Positions 7,861-17,268 of a stretch of DNA of 64,000 nt are shown here, one piece after another; within the stretch, counting starts at the first letter, position 1; every line of letters begins with the position of its first letter. Both the position numbers and the translations under genes were made by a program. Below the pieces are notes generated by a model. The model did no database searches, had not been told where the DNA came from, and saw only the letters and a program-made list of their open reading frames with translations. Location of the stretch: contig CAVUHL010000003.1 of NCBI GenBank assembly GCA_963741305.1, positions 5,394,001 through 5,458,000 of the forward strand, written 5' to 3'. The stretch comes from DATMER01 sp963741305. Its GTDB lineage: Bacteria; Acidobacteriota; Thermoanaerobaculia; Multivoradales; UBA5704.

Positions 7861-9213
7861 TCAGGTTCCCACGCGCCGGAGCAGACTCCAGCCGCAGATG
7901 CCGGCTGCGAGCGACGCCGCCAGAATGCCGAGCTTGGCCGCCGCCAGGAGGTCGGGCATGCCGGGGAACGCGAGCCCCGCAATGAAGAGCGACATCGTGA
8001 AGCCGATCCCTCCCAGCCAGGCCGCGCCATGGATCATGCGCCACGTGACCCGGCTCGGCAGCGAGGCGACGCCCATGCGCACCGCAGCCCACGAGAAGAC
8101 CGTGATCCCGAGCGGCTTGCCAAGCAGGAGCCCGAGGAGGACGCCGTGAGTGACCGGGCTCGACAGGGCCGTTGCCAGCTCCCCGCCGCTTAGCCGCACA
8201 CCCGCGTTGGCGAGCGCGAAGAGGGGCATGATGAAGAAAGCCACGATTCCGTGCAGCCTGCGCTCCGTGACTTGAAGCGGTGCCTGCGCCTGCTCGCACA
8301 AGGTTTCGAGCGTCAGCAGCGCCTCCTGCTGCTCCCGGTTCGTGAGCACGGTCGTTTCAGGACCGCAGGCGTGCTCGAATGCATCGACGCTTTGCCGGGC
8401 ACCCAGGAGAAACTCGTCCTCGTTGATCCGCGTCCGCGACGGAATGGCCATGGCGAGGAGGACGCCCGCGACAGTGGCATGGACCCCGGAGACGAGCACC
8501 GCCGCCCAGAGAGCCACTCCGATGAGGGCGTAGGCTGACGGCCGCCGCACTCCCGCGGCGTTGGCGCCGGCGGCCAGAAGGAGAAGCGCGCCTGCGATGC
8601 CCAGGGCAGCCCAGTTCACTCCGGCCGTGTAGAAGAGGGCGATCACGAGCACCGCGCCGATGTCGTCGACGATCGCGAGCGCGGCCAGAAACACCTTGAG
8701 CCCTGCCGGAACCCGGTCGCCGAGGAGAGCGAGCACCCCGAGAGCGAAGGCGATGTCCGTCGCCATCGGGATCCCCCATCCCGCCGACCCGGAGCCACCG
8801 GAATTCAGCGCGGCATAGATCGCCGCCGGGACGACCATGCCCCCGAGCGCCGCGGCGGCCGGGAGCGCCGCCTGCCGGAGGGACGCCAGCTCGCCGATCA
8901 GGACCTCGCGCTTGATTTCGAGCCCGACGAGGAAGAAGAACACCGCCATGAGGCCGTCGTTGATGAGGTGGTGCAGCGTAGAGCGGAACGCGAGCGGCCC
9001 GGCGTCGATCGCGACCTCGAGCTCCCAGATGTGGTGATACGACGCGGCCCATGGCGAGTTCGCCCAGGCAAGGGCGAACGCCGTGCAGACGAGCAGCACG
9101 ATCCCTCCCGACGATGCCGTGTGCGTGAACTCGGCGAAAGGCTGGAGGACACGCTCGATGAGCGGCTGCCCGGGCGATGTCCCCGCGCGGTCTGGTGAAG
9201 GCGGATGGCTCAT
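7861..9213 (-). CDS. nhaA: Na+/H+ antiporter NhaA
   Basis: From the ATG at 9213 this encodes 450 residues. It matches NhaA throughout: ELKREVL-like VGLEIKREVLIGELAS, MATDIAFALGVLALLG, and LAIVDDIGAVLVIALFY with the paired aspartates of the ion site. It exchanges internal Na+ (or Li+) for external protons in the inner membrane. An insertion of about 50 residues rich in Glu/Gln lies before the last four helices, as in many non-enterobacterial NhaA proteins. It is divergent from the SLC13 gene at 9295 across 81 bp, so both may share a control region. Confidence 0.93.
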   Translation of the reverse strand: MSHPPSPDRAGTSPGQPLIERVLQPFAEFTHTASSGGIVLLVCTAFALAWANSPWAASYHHIWELEVAIDAGPLAFRSTLHHLINDGLMAVFFFLVGLEIKREVLIGELASLRQAALPAAAALGGMVVPAAIYAALNSGGSGSAGWGIPMATDIAFALGVLALLGDRVPAGLKVFLAALAIVDDIGAVLVIALFYTAGVNWAALGIAGALLLLAAGANAAGVRRPSAYALIGVALWAAVLVSGVHATVAGVLLAMAIPSRTRINEDEFLLGARQSVDAFEHACGPETTVLTNREQQEALLTLETLCEQAQAPLQVTERRLHGIVAFFIMPLFALANAGVRLSGGELATALSSPVTHGVLLGLLLGKPLGITVFSWAAVRMGVASLPSRVTWRMIHGAAWLGGIGFTMSLFIAGLAFPGMPDLLAAAKLGILAASLAAGICGWSLLRRVGT

Positions 9214-9294
9214 GTCGCTGCCTAAGATAGCAGTAAGATCCGGAACGGTTGACCATGGACACCCTCTACTCGCGACAGAGCCAGGGCGCATCCC

Positions 9295-11073
9295 ATGACC
9301 TTTGAGATCGTGCTGGTGCTCGCCATCCTCGCTGGCGCGGTCGCCTGCTTCGCGACGGAGCGCCTGCCGGTAGACCTGGTGGCGCTTCTGGTGCTGTCCA
9401 CGCTCCTCGGCAGCGGGATTCTCACTCCCGAGCAGGCCGTCTCGGGCTTCAGCAACACGGCGACGGTCACCGTGGCCGCCATGTTCGTGCTGAGCGCCGG
9501 CCTGGTCCGCACAGGCGTCGTGAGCCTCCTCGGAAAGCGGCTCACCGCAGTCGGCCGCCTCGGTCTCCGGCCCACCCTGATCGCCCTCATGATCCTCATC
9601 GGAGCCGTGTCCGCCTTCATCAACAACACGGCGGCGGTGGCCATCTTCCTGCCGATCGTCCTCGGGCTCGCCCGGGACTCGGGGCTCAGCCCTTCGAAGC
9701 TGCTGATCCCGCTCTCCTTCGCCTCGATGTTCGGCGGCGTCTGTACCCTGATCGGCACCTCGACGAACATCCTGGTCAGCTCCATCGCGGAGCAGCACGG
9801 ATTGTCCCCGTTCGGGATGTTCGAGCTCTCTCCGCTCGGTCTGGTGCTGTTCGCCGTGGGAGCCCTGTACCTGCTGACGGCGGGCGTCCGGATCATCCCC
9901 GACCGGCGCGCCGGCACGGACCTGGCGCAGTCGTACGGCATGGGCGACTACCTGACCGAGATCCTCGTGCTTCCCGAGTCTCCCGCCGTCGGCCAGCCCC
10001 TGCGCGAGTCGCCCCTGGTCCGCGACCTGGACCTCGACGTGCTGGAGATCCAGCGCGGCGGACGGTTGCTGCCGGCCCCCGGCGCCGAGACGGTCCTCGC
10101 GGCGGACGACCTGCTCCGGGTGCGCTGTGACGTCCGGAAGATCCGCCAGGCCGAAAAGCAGGAGGGCATCGTGCTGAAGTCGGGCCTGAAGTGGCGCGAC
10201 GAAGACCTGCGCTCGTCCGAGGCGGCCCTGCTGGAAGCCGTGATCGTGCCGGGGTCGGCTCTCGAGGGGAAGACGCTCAAGGAAGCCGGCTTTCGCCAGA
10301 TCTACGGCGGTACGGCGCTCGCCATCCGCCACCGTGGCGAGGTCATGCGGGAGCGGCTGGGACTGACTCGGCTGCAATCGGGCGACGTGCTGCTCGTCGA
10401 GGTGCGGCGCGACCGTGTCGAGGCCTTGAAGCGCAATCGGGACTTCGTGGTGGTTTCCGAGATCGGCCCCGGCGAGCCCCGCCGGGGCAAGCTCCTCCTC
10501 GCGCTGGCAATCGTCGCCGGCGTGGTGGCCTTGGCGGCTCTGGACCTCCTGCCCATCCTGGGGAGCGCCATCCTCGGCTCGGTCCTGATGGTGCTCACCC
10601 GCTGTCTTACCCTCGACGAGGCGTACCAGGCGATCGAGTGGCGGGTTGTCTTCCTCCTCGGCGGGATTCTTCCCTTGGGCATCGCCCTGCAGACGAGCGG
10701 AGCGGCCGGGCTCCTGTCGTCTCTGCTGGTCGACACGATCGGGGCCTGGGGTCCGCTGGCGCTGCTCTCCGCCTTCTACCTCCTGACCTCGCTGTTGACC
10801 GAGGCGATGTCGAACAACGCCACGGCCGCGCTGCTCGCTCCGATCGCCATCAGCGCGGCCTCTGCGCTCGAAGTCGATCCCCGGCCGTTCCTCATGGCGG
10901 TCACCTTCGCCGCGTCCGCCAGCTTCATGACCCCCGTGGGATACCAGACGAACACCTTGATCTACGGCCCAGGCCACTACCGGTTCGGGGACTTCCTGCG
11001 GGTCGGGACGCCTCTCAACCTCTTGTTCTGGTTGATCGCCACACTGTTGATTCCGTATTTCTGGAGCTTCTGA
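9295..11073 (+). CDS. SLC13/DASS-type anion permease with two RCK_C (TrkA-C) domains
   Basis: This 592-residue protein has an N-terminal membrane half (residues 1-210), two soluble TrkA-C-type domains (about 215-290 and 305-385), and a second membrane half. The family motif [14 protein letters not shown] appears in the first half and [17 protein letters not shown] in the second; both carry the SNT/NNT signature of sodium-coupled anion carriers. Sulfate or dicarboxylates are typical substrates; this one cannot be assigned. The internal RCK domains suggest ligand gating. It lies 19 bp upstream of the antiporter at 11093. Confidence 0.85.
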   Translation: MTFEIVLVLAILAGAVACFATERLPVDLVALLVLSTLLGSGILTPEQAVSGFSNTATVTVAAMFVLSAGLVRTGVVSLLGKRLTAVGRLGLRPTLIALMILIGAVSAFINNTAAVAIFLPIVLGLARDSGLSPSKLLIPLSFASMFGGVCTLIGTSTNILVSSIAEQHGLSPFGMFELSPLGLVLFAVGALYLLTAGVRIIPDRRAGTDLAQSYGMGDYLTEILVLPESPAVGQPLRESPLVRDLDLDVLEIQRGGRLLPAPGAETVLAADDLLRVRCDVRKIRQAEKQEGIVLKSGLKWRDEDLRSSEAALLEAVIVPGSALEGKTLKEAGFRQIYGGTALAIRHRGEVMRERLGLTRLQSGDVLLVEVRRDRVEALKRNRDFVVVSEIGPGEPRRGKLLLALAIVAGVVALAALDLLPILGSAILGSVLMVLTRCLTLDEAYQAIEWRVVFLLGGILPLGIALQTSGAAGLLSSLLVDTIGAWGPLALLSAFYLLTSLLTEAMSNNATAALLAPIAISAASALEVDPRPFLMAVTFAASASFMTPVGYQTNTLIYGPGHYRFGDFLRVGTPLNLLFWLIATLLIPYFWSF

Positions 11074-11092
11074 GCCTCCGTGGCATGGAAGA

Positions 11093-12934
11093 ATGGGGGA
11101 GATGGAGCATGCCGCCTCTCAAGACCCGGCGCTGACGATCGCCCTTGCGGCGGCGGCGGGCATGCTCGCCCAGACGGCCGCCCGCCATATCCGCGTCCCC
11201 GGAATCGTGCTGCTGCTGGGCACCGGCGTCCTGCTGGGACCCGACGGGCTCGGCGTGGTGCGCCCGGGCACCCTCGGTGAATCGCTGCACTCCCTCGTCG
11301 GCTTCGCCGTGGCGGTAATCCTCTTCGAGGGAGGGATGAACCTGAGGATCGACCGGCTGCGGAGGGAGGCGCGCAGCATCCAGCAGCTCGTCACGCTCGG
11401 CGCCCTGGTCACGGCCGCCGGCGCCGCCCTGGCCGCGCGGCTCATCCTGGGCTGGAACTGGGAGATCTCGATCCTCTTCGGCACCCTGGTGATGGTGACC
11501 GGTCCCACGGTCATCACACCGCTGCTGCGGCGCATCAAAGTGAAGGAGAAGGTCGCGACCGTGCTCGAGGCCGAAGGCATCCTGGTCGACGCCATCGGCG
11601 CCATCACGGCCGTCGTGGCCCTGGAAGTGGTGATCAACCAGGAGTCCTTCGCCGCGGGGGCATGGCCCCTGTTCTCCCGCCTCGGCTCCGGAGCGCTCCT
11701 GGGCGTGGCCGGCGGCCTTGCCATGGCGGCGCTCCTCCGTTTCGAGCGGCTGGTCCCCGAGGGACTCGAGAGCGCCCTCACCCTCGCCCTGGTCATCGCC
11801 CTGTTCCAGGGCAGCAACGCCCTGATGCCGGAAACCGGCATCCTGTCCGTGATCGTGGCCGGGATCGTCGTGGGCAACTCCAGCTCCCGGGTGCTGGTCG
11901 AGCTGCGCGAGTTCAAAGAGCAGCTCACGGTGCTGCTGCTCGGCATGCTCTTCGTCCTGCTCGCCGCGGACATCCGGATGGCGGAGGTCCAGTACCTGGG
12001 CTGGGCCGGAGTGGCCACGGTGCTCGCCCTGATGTTCATCGTCCGGCCGCTCAACATCCTGGCGGGGACGGCGGGCTCGGACCTGACCTGGCGCGAAAAG
12101 GGGTTCCTCGCCTGGCTCGCGCCGCGGGGCATCGTGGCCGCCGCGGTGTCGTCCCTGTTCGCCCGGACGCTGGACCAGGAGGGGATCGCGGGCGGCGGCG
12201 AGCTGCGCGCGATGGTCTTCCTGGTGATCGCGATGACGGTCGTGATCCAGGGGCTCACCGGCGGCATCGTCGCTTCGTGGCTCGGGCTGCGCCGGCCTTC
12301 GGACACCGGCTACATCATCCTCGGGGCCAACGGCCTGGCCCTTGCCGTGGGACGGGCGTTGCGCCAGGCGGGCGAAGAGGTGATCTTCATCGATTCCAAC
12401 CAGGACGCCTGCGACGCCGCCGAAGCGGAGGGCTTCCGGACGTTCCACGGCAGCGGCCTGGAGCCGGCCATCCAGGAGAAGGCGGAGCTGGACACCCGCG
12501 CGGGTTGCCTCGGCCTCACCTCGAACGAGGAAGTGAACCTGCTCTTCGCGCGCCGTTGCCGCAAGGATTTCAAAGTTCCTCGTGTCTGGGTGGCCGTGCG
12601 CCGCGCTCATGTCGGCGTAAGCGAGGAGATCGTCCAGCGCCTGGGGGGCCATCTCCTCTTCGGCAGGCCCCAGGAGATCCTCGCCTGGACGAGCCTCCTG
12701 GAAAACGGCCAGGCGAGCGTCGAGCCCTGGGTCAAGACCGGAGACGGTCGCCTGCCGGATCTCGACGGCCTCTTCCTGCCCCTGGCCGTGCAGCGCGGCA
12801 AGCGGGCCTTCCCCATGGACGAGCGCGTCACCTTCCGCCCCGGCGACCGGCTCTACGCCGCGATCGCCGAAAGCCGGCGCCAGGAGATCGCCACAGGGCT
12901 CCGGGAGGCCGGCTGGTCGGAGGCCAAAGGGTGA
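11093..12934 (+). CDS. CPA1-type Na+/H+ antiporter with C-terminal TrkA-N domain
   Basis: The 613-residue product has about 12 membrane segments (residues 10-400) of the monovalent cation:proton antiporter-1 type (ILFEGGMNLRI, VTGPTVITPLLRRI, LAPRGIVAAAVSSLF). A Rossmann-like TrkA-N domain follows (YIILGANGLALAVGRALRQAG, about 408-520), then a short TrkA-C-like tail. Such soluble domains usually sense NAD(H) or nucleotides and gate the transporter. It forms a pair with the SLC13 gene and faces the phased repeat array downstream. Confidence 0.87.
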   Translation: MGEMEHAASQDPALTIALAAAAGMLAQTAARHIRVPGIVLLLGTGVLLGPDGLGVVRPGTLGESLHSLVGFAVAVILFEGGMNLRIDRLRREARSIQQLVTLGALVTAAGAALAARLILGWNWEISILFGTLVMVTGPTVITPLLRRIKVKEKVATVLEAEGILVDAIGAITAVVALEVVINQESFAAGAWPLFSRLGSGALLGVAGGLAMAALLRFERLVPEGLESALTLALVIALFQGSNALMPETGILSVIVAGIVVGNSSSRVLVELREFKEQLTVLLLGMLFVLLAADIRMAEVQYLGWAGVATVLALMFIVRPLNILAGTAGSDLTWREKGFLAWLAPRGIVAAAVSSLFARTLDQEGIAGGGELRAMVFLVIAMTVVIQGLTGGIVASWLGLRRPSDTGYIILGANGLALAVGRALRQAGEEVIFIDSNQDACDAAEAEGFRTFHGSGLEPAIQEKAELDTRAGCLGLTSNEEVNLLFARRCRKDFKVPRVWVAVRRAHVGVSEEIVQRLGGHLLFGRPQEILAWTSLLENGQASVEPWVKTGDGRLPDLDGLFLPLAVQRGKRAFPMDERVTFRPGDRLYAAIAESRRQEIATGLREAGWSEAKG

Positions 12935-12956
12935 CGTAAGAGCTCGAGGGGCGAAA

Positions 12957-13211
12957 CCAATGGGTAGCCATGTCTACCCATTTGTCCGGGGTGTCTACCC
13001 ATTGTTTTTCCTCGGCCGATATATGAAGCGGTCCTTCGTCCAATATCCGCGGCCTCCACGCATATAGAGGAGCCATCTCCCCATTGCGTGGACGCACCGC
13101 GTATATGGATCTGCCCCGCCCGCGGCAGGGACGGGGCTCAGCCATATCTCTGCCGGGGCCGGGTATATAAAGGGAGCGTCATCCGTATGAATCCTCCAGG
13201 AAGGCATATGA
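12957..13211. repeat. Phased array of about 13 AT-core units, 20-21 bp period
   Basis: The whole gap between the antiporter and the VapB gene is a GC-rich stretch with a 4-7 bp AT-rich core recurring every 20-21 bp. Cores are centred near 12959, 12980, 13001, 13022, 13043, 13064, 13084, 13104, 13124 (degenerate), 13145, 13166, 13187 and 13207. Examples are CCAATGG, CCCATT (twice), GATATATG, CAATATCC, GCATATAG, GTATATGG, CCATATC, GTATATAA and GCATATGA. Mean spacing is 20.7 bp, about two helical turns. The first two units form a perfect inverted repeat (AATGGGTAG / CTACCCATT). Function is unknown; a binding array for a cooperative protein or a diverged minisatellite would fit. Confidence 0.8.
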
Positions 13212-13235
13212 CCGGGGACTCCCCAGGAGGAATGC

Positions 13236-13442
13236 GTGTTCACGAGCATGGATCTGGACGAGAAGCTGTTCAAGCAGGCGTGGCAGCTCACGGGCTTGAG
13301 GACGAAGAAAGCGGTGATGGAGGAGGCGTTGCGCTGGCTGGTGCGTCTGCACGAGCAGGCGGGCGTGCGCGAGCTGCGGGGCAAGCTCGTGTGGGAAGAG
13401 CCGGAGCCCCCGAAGCGGAGGCGCCGTGCAGGTTCTCGTTGA
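13236..13442 (+). CDS. vapB: VapB-type antitoxin
   Basis: A 68-residue protein starts at a GTG, with AGGAGG five bases upstream deciding the start. It matches the short VapB antitoxin family: an N-terminal ribbon (FTSMDLDEKLFKQAWQLTG), a helix with the LRTKKAVMEEALRWLV pattern, and a basic, proline-rich tail. In the family the N-terminus binds the operator DNA and the tail blocks the PIN toxin. The toxin gene overlaps it but is broken, so this antitoxin is probably an orphan. The phased array lies directly upstream. Confidence 0.82.
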   Translation: MFTSMDLDEKLFKQAWQLTGLRTKKAVMEEALRWLVRLHEQAGVRELRGKLVWEEPEPPKRRRRAGSR

Positions 13443-13524
13443 CGGGCCGGTCTGGCTCGACTACTTCGCGGGCGTGCACACGAAGGAGACGGACCTCCTG
13501 GACCGTCTCCTCGGCAGCTCGAAG
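13426..13524 (+). pseudogene. vapC: Truncated VapC (PIN-domain) toxin, N-terminus only
   Basis: A GTG at 13426 overlaps the end of vapB by 17 bp, the usual vapBC arrangement. The first about 32 residues (VLVDGPVWLDYFAG, then KETDLLDRLLGS) match the start of PIN-domain RNases, including the first acidic active-site residue in the LVD motif. After about 13524 the sequence no longer looks like a PIN domain. The remaining three-quarters, with the other catalytic acids, are missing. The frame stays open into an unrelated fragment. Confidence 0.75.
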
Positions 13525-13578
13525 ACTGGATGGAGGTGCCGCTCCTGCTCCTCGGCTTCTGCTTCGGGCTCGCTCTCT

Positions 13579-13896
13579 ATGCCCCATGTCACCGGCACGG
13601 TCCAGCGCTGGAACGGCTACCGGATCGATCTGAAGACATCCGAGGGGAAGACGCAGGAGGTCGCCGTCAACGAGGACACGGAGCGGCTGGTAGAAATCGC
13701 GCCAAGCGCGGAGGTGACGGTCGAGTACCGCCGGAAGATCGGCGACTTCGTCATTGCGGAACGGGTACGGCCGGTCCAGGCGGCCGACACGGCGGCGCAG
13801 TCCGGCACGGACGCGGCTCCGGCTGCGAGCCCGAGCATGGTGACCGGGACCGTCGTCTCAGCGCCAGCAGAGCGGAAAGGCTCTCCGGAGCATGGT
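13579..13896 (+). pseudogene. Fragment of a small beta-rich secreted-type protein
   Basis: In the same frame as the vapC remnant, a new segment reads MPHVTGTVQRWNGYRIDLK and continues to VIAERVRPV, about 60 residues with alternating polar/hydrophobic strands. An Ala-rich linker and a second copy start (MVTGTVVS) follow, cut off where the convergent lolC/E gene begins. A signal-peptide-like stretch (MEVPLLLLGFCFGLALYA) lies just upstream in another frame at 13530, so the intact gene may have been secreted. The fragment looks like debris of a deletion that also removed most of vapC. Confidence 0.45.
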
Positions 13897-15120
13897 CTAC
13901 TCGTAGCGCAGAGCCGACGACGGATCCACTCTTGCCGCCCGCCAAGCCGGCAGGAAGCAGGCCAGCAGGTTCACCCCCAGGGTGCAGACCACGATCGCCG
14001 CCATCCACTTGAGCTCCACCCGGAACGGCACCGAGCTGATGAAGTAGATCGCCGCCACCTCGGGGTCAAAGCGGATCAGCTCGAAGCGGGTGAGCACCCA
14101 GGAGGTCCCCCAGCCGGTCGCCACGCCGAGCAGCGTGCCCAGCGCTCCCAGGAAGCCCCCGTAAAGGAGAAAGATCAGCAGTAGGCTCTCGGGCCGGAGG
14201 CCGAGCGCTCCGAGCAGGCCGATGTCGCGCATCCGCTCCCGCACCAGGACCACCAGGGTCGAGGCCACGTTGAAGATCGAGACCAGCACGATCAGGAACA
14301 GCACCCAGAAAAGGATTGCCTGCTGCAGCCCGAGCGCGGCGAACAGCTCGCGGTTGAGCTGGCGCCAATCGGTGACCACGAAGTCCGGCTCGAGCAGCTG
14401 GCTGGCCGCCTCGGCGATGCGCGGCGCTTCGTTCGGATCCGAGACCGTGAACTCCAGGAGGTCCACCGAGGCCTCCACGCCCATCAACTGCTCGACGCGG
14501 GCGCGGTCGAGGAGCACCCAGCTCCGGTCGAAATCGGCGAAGCCGGTCGAGAACGTGCCGCTCACCTTCAGGCTCTGGTAGCGGAACCGGGGGCGGCCGT
14601 CCTCGAAGCCGAGCGCGACCAGCCGGAGCATGTCGCCCGGACGCGCCTTGAGCCGCTCCGCAAGGTCCTCCCCCAGTACGGCGCCGGGGATGCCATCCAC
14701 CGTGGCGAGTTGCTGGGCGTTCGCCGCGAGCTGCTCGCCTCCCGCGTCCACCCCGCGCAGGATGACCTCGGTCCCCTGCGGGCTCTCACCGCTCGACAAT
14801 GCCCCCTGGCCGTAGGCGACCCGGCCGATCTTCTCGACACCGGGGATCGCCTCCAGCTTCTGCTGCCGGGCGGCGTCGAGGCTCGCCTCGGGCCCCACCG
14901 GATAGGCGATGACCGCGGCGTTCCCCCGCACGAGCTTGCCCTGCAGGTCCTCCCGGTACCCTGTCATCAGAGCCATGGCGATGACCATCGCCGTGACCCC
15001 GAGAGCCGTGGCAAGGAGCGCCGCCCGCGCCGTGCCGTCCAACAACCGGCTGCGATGGCCGCGGAGGAAGCGCCACGCCACGACCCAGGAGAGCGGACCT
15101 TTGAGGAGACGGGACTCCAT
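13897..15120 (-). CDS. LolC/LolE-like lipoprotein-releasing ABC permease
   Basis: This 407-residue protein has the FtsX/LolC layout: one N-terminal membrane helix (about 28-55), a large periplasmic domain (about 60-265) and three C-terminal helices. The phrases ARAALLATALGVTAMVIAMALMTGY, VRERMRDIGLLGALGL and ACFLPAWRAARVDPSSALRYE are typical. Lol permeases extract lipoproteins from the inner membrane together with the ATPase LolD. No lolD is adjacent, so it either partners with a distant ATPase or belongs to a related MacB-like exporter. Confidence 0.82.
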   Translation of the reverse strand: MESRLLKGPLSWVVAWRFLRGHRSRLLDGTARAALLATALGVTAMVIAMALMTGYREDLQGKLVRGNAAVIAYPVGPEASLDAARQQKLEAIPGVEKIGRVAYGQGALSSGESPQGTEVILRGVDAGGEQLAANAQQLATVDGIPGAVLGEDLAERLKARPGDMLRLVALGFEDGRPRFRYQSLKVSGTFSTGFADFDRSWVLLDRARVEQLMGVEASVDLLEFTVSDPNEAPRIAEAASQLLEPDFVVTDWRQLNRELFAALGLQQAILFWVLFLIVLVSIFNVASTLVVLVRERMRDIGLLGALGLRPESLLLIFLLYGGFLGALGTLLGVATGWGTSWVLTRFELIRFDPEVAAIYFISSVPFRVELKWMAAIVVCTLGVNLLACFLPAWRAARVDPSSALRYE

Positions 15121-15137
15121 GGACGGATAGCCTAACA

Positions 15138-15222
15138 GGGCGCGATGAATCGCGCCCCTACAAGCGAGGCCCTGGATTCAATGAGAAGGAAGCTTGCTTG
15201 TAGGGGCGACATTCATGGCGCC
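15138..15222. repeat. Inverted repeat of the GTAGGGGCG type
   Basis: Between the permease and carA lie two facing arms: GGGCGCGATGAATCGCGCCCC then TACAAGC on the left, and GCTTGTAGGGGCGACATTCATGGCGCCC (15195-15222) on the right. They can pair imperfectly around a spacer of about 28 bp. A similar GTAGGGGCGGCC core forms the terminator near 5450. Such elements recur in intergenic regions of many bacteria and may act as terminators or non-autonomous mobile repeats. Confidence 0.6.
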
Positions 15223-15225
15223 CGG

Positions 15226-16368
15226 TTATTTTTTACAGACTTGTTCCAGGAACTTGTCGAACACGCCCGCCGCGTCGTGGGGTCCCGGCGCGGCCTCGGG
15301 GTGGTATTGGACGGAGAAGACCGGCTTGCCCGAGACGGCGAAGCCCTCGACCGTGCCGTCGTTCAGGTTCAGCTCCGTCACCTCGCAGGAGGCGGGCAGG
15401 GAGCCGGGCTCTACCGCGAAACCGTGGTTCTGGCTGGTGATCGCCACCTTGCCGGTGACCAGGTCGCGCACCGGCTGGTTGCCGCCGTGGTGCCCGAACT
15501 TGAGCTTGAAGGTGCGGCCGCCCATGGCGAGGCCCAGGAGCTGGTGCCCCAGGCAGATCCCCAACACGGGCCGGGACGCCTCCACCAGCTCCCGCACCGC
15601 GTCGATGATCGAGGTCAGCGGCTCGGGGTCCCCCGGACCGTTGGACAGCACGATCCCGTCCACCGGCAGGGCCAGGGCCTCGGAGGCCGGAGTGCGCGCC
15701 GGCAGCACGGTGAGCCGCGCTCCCCGCTCCGCCAGCGAGCGCAGGATGTTGGCCTTGATGCCGAAGTCGTAGACCGCCAGGTGGCAGCGCTCCTCCCCCA
15801 CCGCCTCCATCTCGTAGGCGCTGGCGCAGGTCACCTCGTCCACCAGGGCCCGCCCGGCCATGGTGGGAAAGTCAGCGAGCTCGGCGCGCAGGGCGTCCAC
15901 GTCCGAGCGCTCGGTGGTGAGGACCCCCCGCAGCGCTCCCCGGTCCCGCAGCCGGCGCACCACGGCCCGGGTGTCGATCCCCTGAAGGGCCGGCACGCCG
16001 AAGCGCCGCATGTAGGTGACCAGGCTCTCACCACCATTGGCCCCCCCCTGGCCCGAGGGCTTCACCGTGAACCGGCGGGCGATGAACCCCTCCACCCAGG
16101 GGTGGCCCGACTCGGCGAAGTCCGGCCCCGTGCCGTAGTTGCCGATGTGCGGCTGGGTCATGATCACGATCTGGCCGCGGTAGGAGGGGTCGGTCAACAC
16201 CTCCTGGTAGCCGGTCATGGACGTGTTGAACACGACCTCGCCGAAGCGGGTTCCGGGGGAGACGGCTTCCCCTTCGAAAACGCTGCCGTCTTCGAGGAGC
16301 AGGAGGGCGGTGGAGGTCGAAGGGGTCTTCAAGGGTCGTTGCCGCTCGGGCGGGCGACAGGGTATCAT
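15226..16368 (-). CDS. carA: Carbamoyl-phosphate synthase small subunit
   Basis: The 380-residue product is a full-length CarA. The N-terminal small-subunit domain (GSVFEGEAVSPGTRFGEVVFNTSMTGYQE in two parts) is followed by a class I glutamine amidotransferase domain. The nucleophile elbow is GICLGHQ, and the catalytic His-Glu pair is in QYHPEAAPGP. It releases ammonia from glutamine for the large subunit CarB, feeding pyrimidine and arginine synthesis. carB is not in the window. The first 17 residues before TALLLLEDGSVFEG are atypical, so a TTG start about 12 codons further in is possible. Confidence 0.95.
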   Translation of the reverse strand: MIPCRPPERQRPLKTPSTSTALLLLEDGSVFEGEAVSPGTRFGEVVFNTSMTGYQEVLTDPSYRGQIVIMTQPHIGNYGTGPDFAESGHPWVEGFIARRFTVKPSGQGGANGGESLVTYMRRFGVPALQGIDTRAVVRRLRDRGALRGVLTTERSDVDALRAELADFPTMAGRALVDEVTCASAYEMEAVGEERCHLAVYDFGIKANILRSLAERGARLTVLPARTPASEALALPVDGIVLSNGPGDPEPLTSIIDAVRELVEASRPVLGICLGHQLLGLAMGGRTFKLKFGHHGGNQPVRDLVTGKVAITSQNHGFAVEPGSLPASCEVTELNLNDGTVEGFAVSGKPVFSVQYHPEAAPGPHDAAGVFDKFLEQVCKK

Positions 16369-16402
16369 GACGCCACGATAGACAGAGAGGTAGAAGAAGA
16401 CT

Positions 16403-17170
16403 ATGCGCCGTATGATCCCGGGCCTCGCGACCGTCCTCGCCCTGCTGGTGGCACTCGTTGCAACACCGCTGGCCGCCTACACCCTCTTCCTCAAGGACGG
16501 GCGCACCCTGAACATCAAGGGCAAGCCCCGGATCGTGAACGGCCGTGCCGTCGTCACCATGCCCAACGGCACCCAGGCCTCGCTCGACCCGGCCCTGATC
16601 GACGAAAAGAAAAGCGAGGCGATGAACCAGCGGGACCTCGGGGCAGCCGAGATCCTCGACCAAGGCACCAGGCAGCAGCAGGTCACGGCCACGCCGCAGC
16701 CGGAGCCGCAGAGCCGCCTCTCCGACATCTCCGGCCGGGGCGTCGGCCCCCGCGACGAACCGGCCCGCCGGAATCCGGCCGCGCCGACAGGCCGCGCCTC
16801 GGCCTCCGGAGGGATACCCTCCTCGCGCACCCCCTACGGCGACGCCGCGGTCGCCTCCGAGCTGTCGCAGTTCTTCCTGGGCCAGAAGGCCGAGGGTGTC
16901 CAGGTTTTCCAGGGCAGCCAGGGGCGGCCGCTCGCCCAGGTCACCACCAGCTCCGAAACCTCGGTCTTCCGCGCCCTGCTCACCGGCGCCAACGCCCTGC
17001 TGCACATCCGCGGACGCTTCCCTCAGAAGGTGGACGGCCTCGAGATCGTGATGGTCACCCCGGCCGGCGAGCGGGCCGGGCAGTTCACGCTGACGCCCGG
17101 CATGGCCGAGGACCTGGTGGCCAAGCGCGTGGGCCTTGTCTCCTTCTTCCTGAATAACGTACAGTTTTAA
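16403..17170 (+). CDS. Secreted or periplasmic protein of unknown function
   Basis: This 255-residue product begins with a clear signal peptide (MRRMIPG, a hydrophobic core, cleavage near PLAAYT). A short N-terminal domain follows (FLKDGRTLNIKGKPRIVNGR, a pattern seen in small beta-barrel repeats that bind envelope components). Then come a Pro/Gln/Arg-rich linker and a C-terminal domain of about 100 residues with no recognisable motif. It is divergent from carA across only 34 bp, so their promoters overlap. The function is not recognised. Confidence 0.6.
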   Translation: MRRMIPGLATVLALLVALVATPLAAYTLFLKDGRTLNIKGKPRIVNGRAVVTMPNGTQASLDPALIDEKKSEAMNQRDLGAAEILDQGTRQQQVTATPQPEPQSRLSDISGRGVGPRDEPARRNPAAPTGRASASGGIPSSRTPYGDAAVASELSQFFLGQKAEGVQVFQGSQGRPLAQVTTSSETSVFRALLTGANALLHIRGRFPQKVDGLEIVMVTPAGERAGQFTLTPGMAEDLVAKRVGLVSFFLNNVQF

Positions 17171-17268
17171 AGCCCCCGTTTCTTCGCGGGCATCCTGGGG
17201 CCAACTGTAACGAATCGGGGGGGATTTTCGCCCCTCACTCGGGGTGTTTGTGTTGAGGGAGACGCGCA

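Noticed and set aside
7861..10977. A 1038-codon open frame on the minus strand covering NhaA and the antisense of the SLC13 gene
   Set aside because: Only the part from 9213 down matches NhaA. The rest is low-complexity antisense of a well-supported membrane protein gene, a common artefact in GC-rich DNA.
12957..13211. CRISPR array
   Set aside because: Units are 20-21 bp with short, variable cores. There is no constant 24-40 bp repeat, no unique spacers of the right length, and no cas genes.
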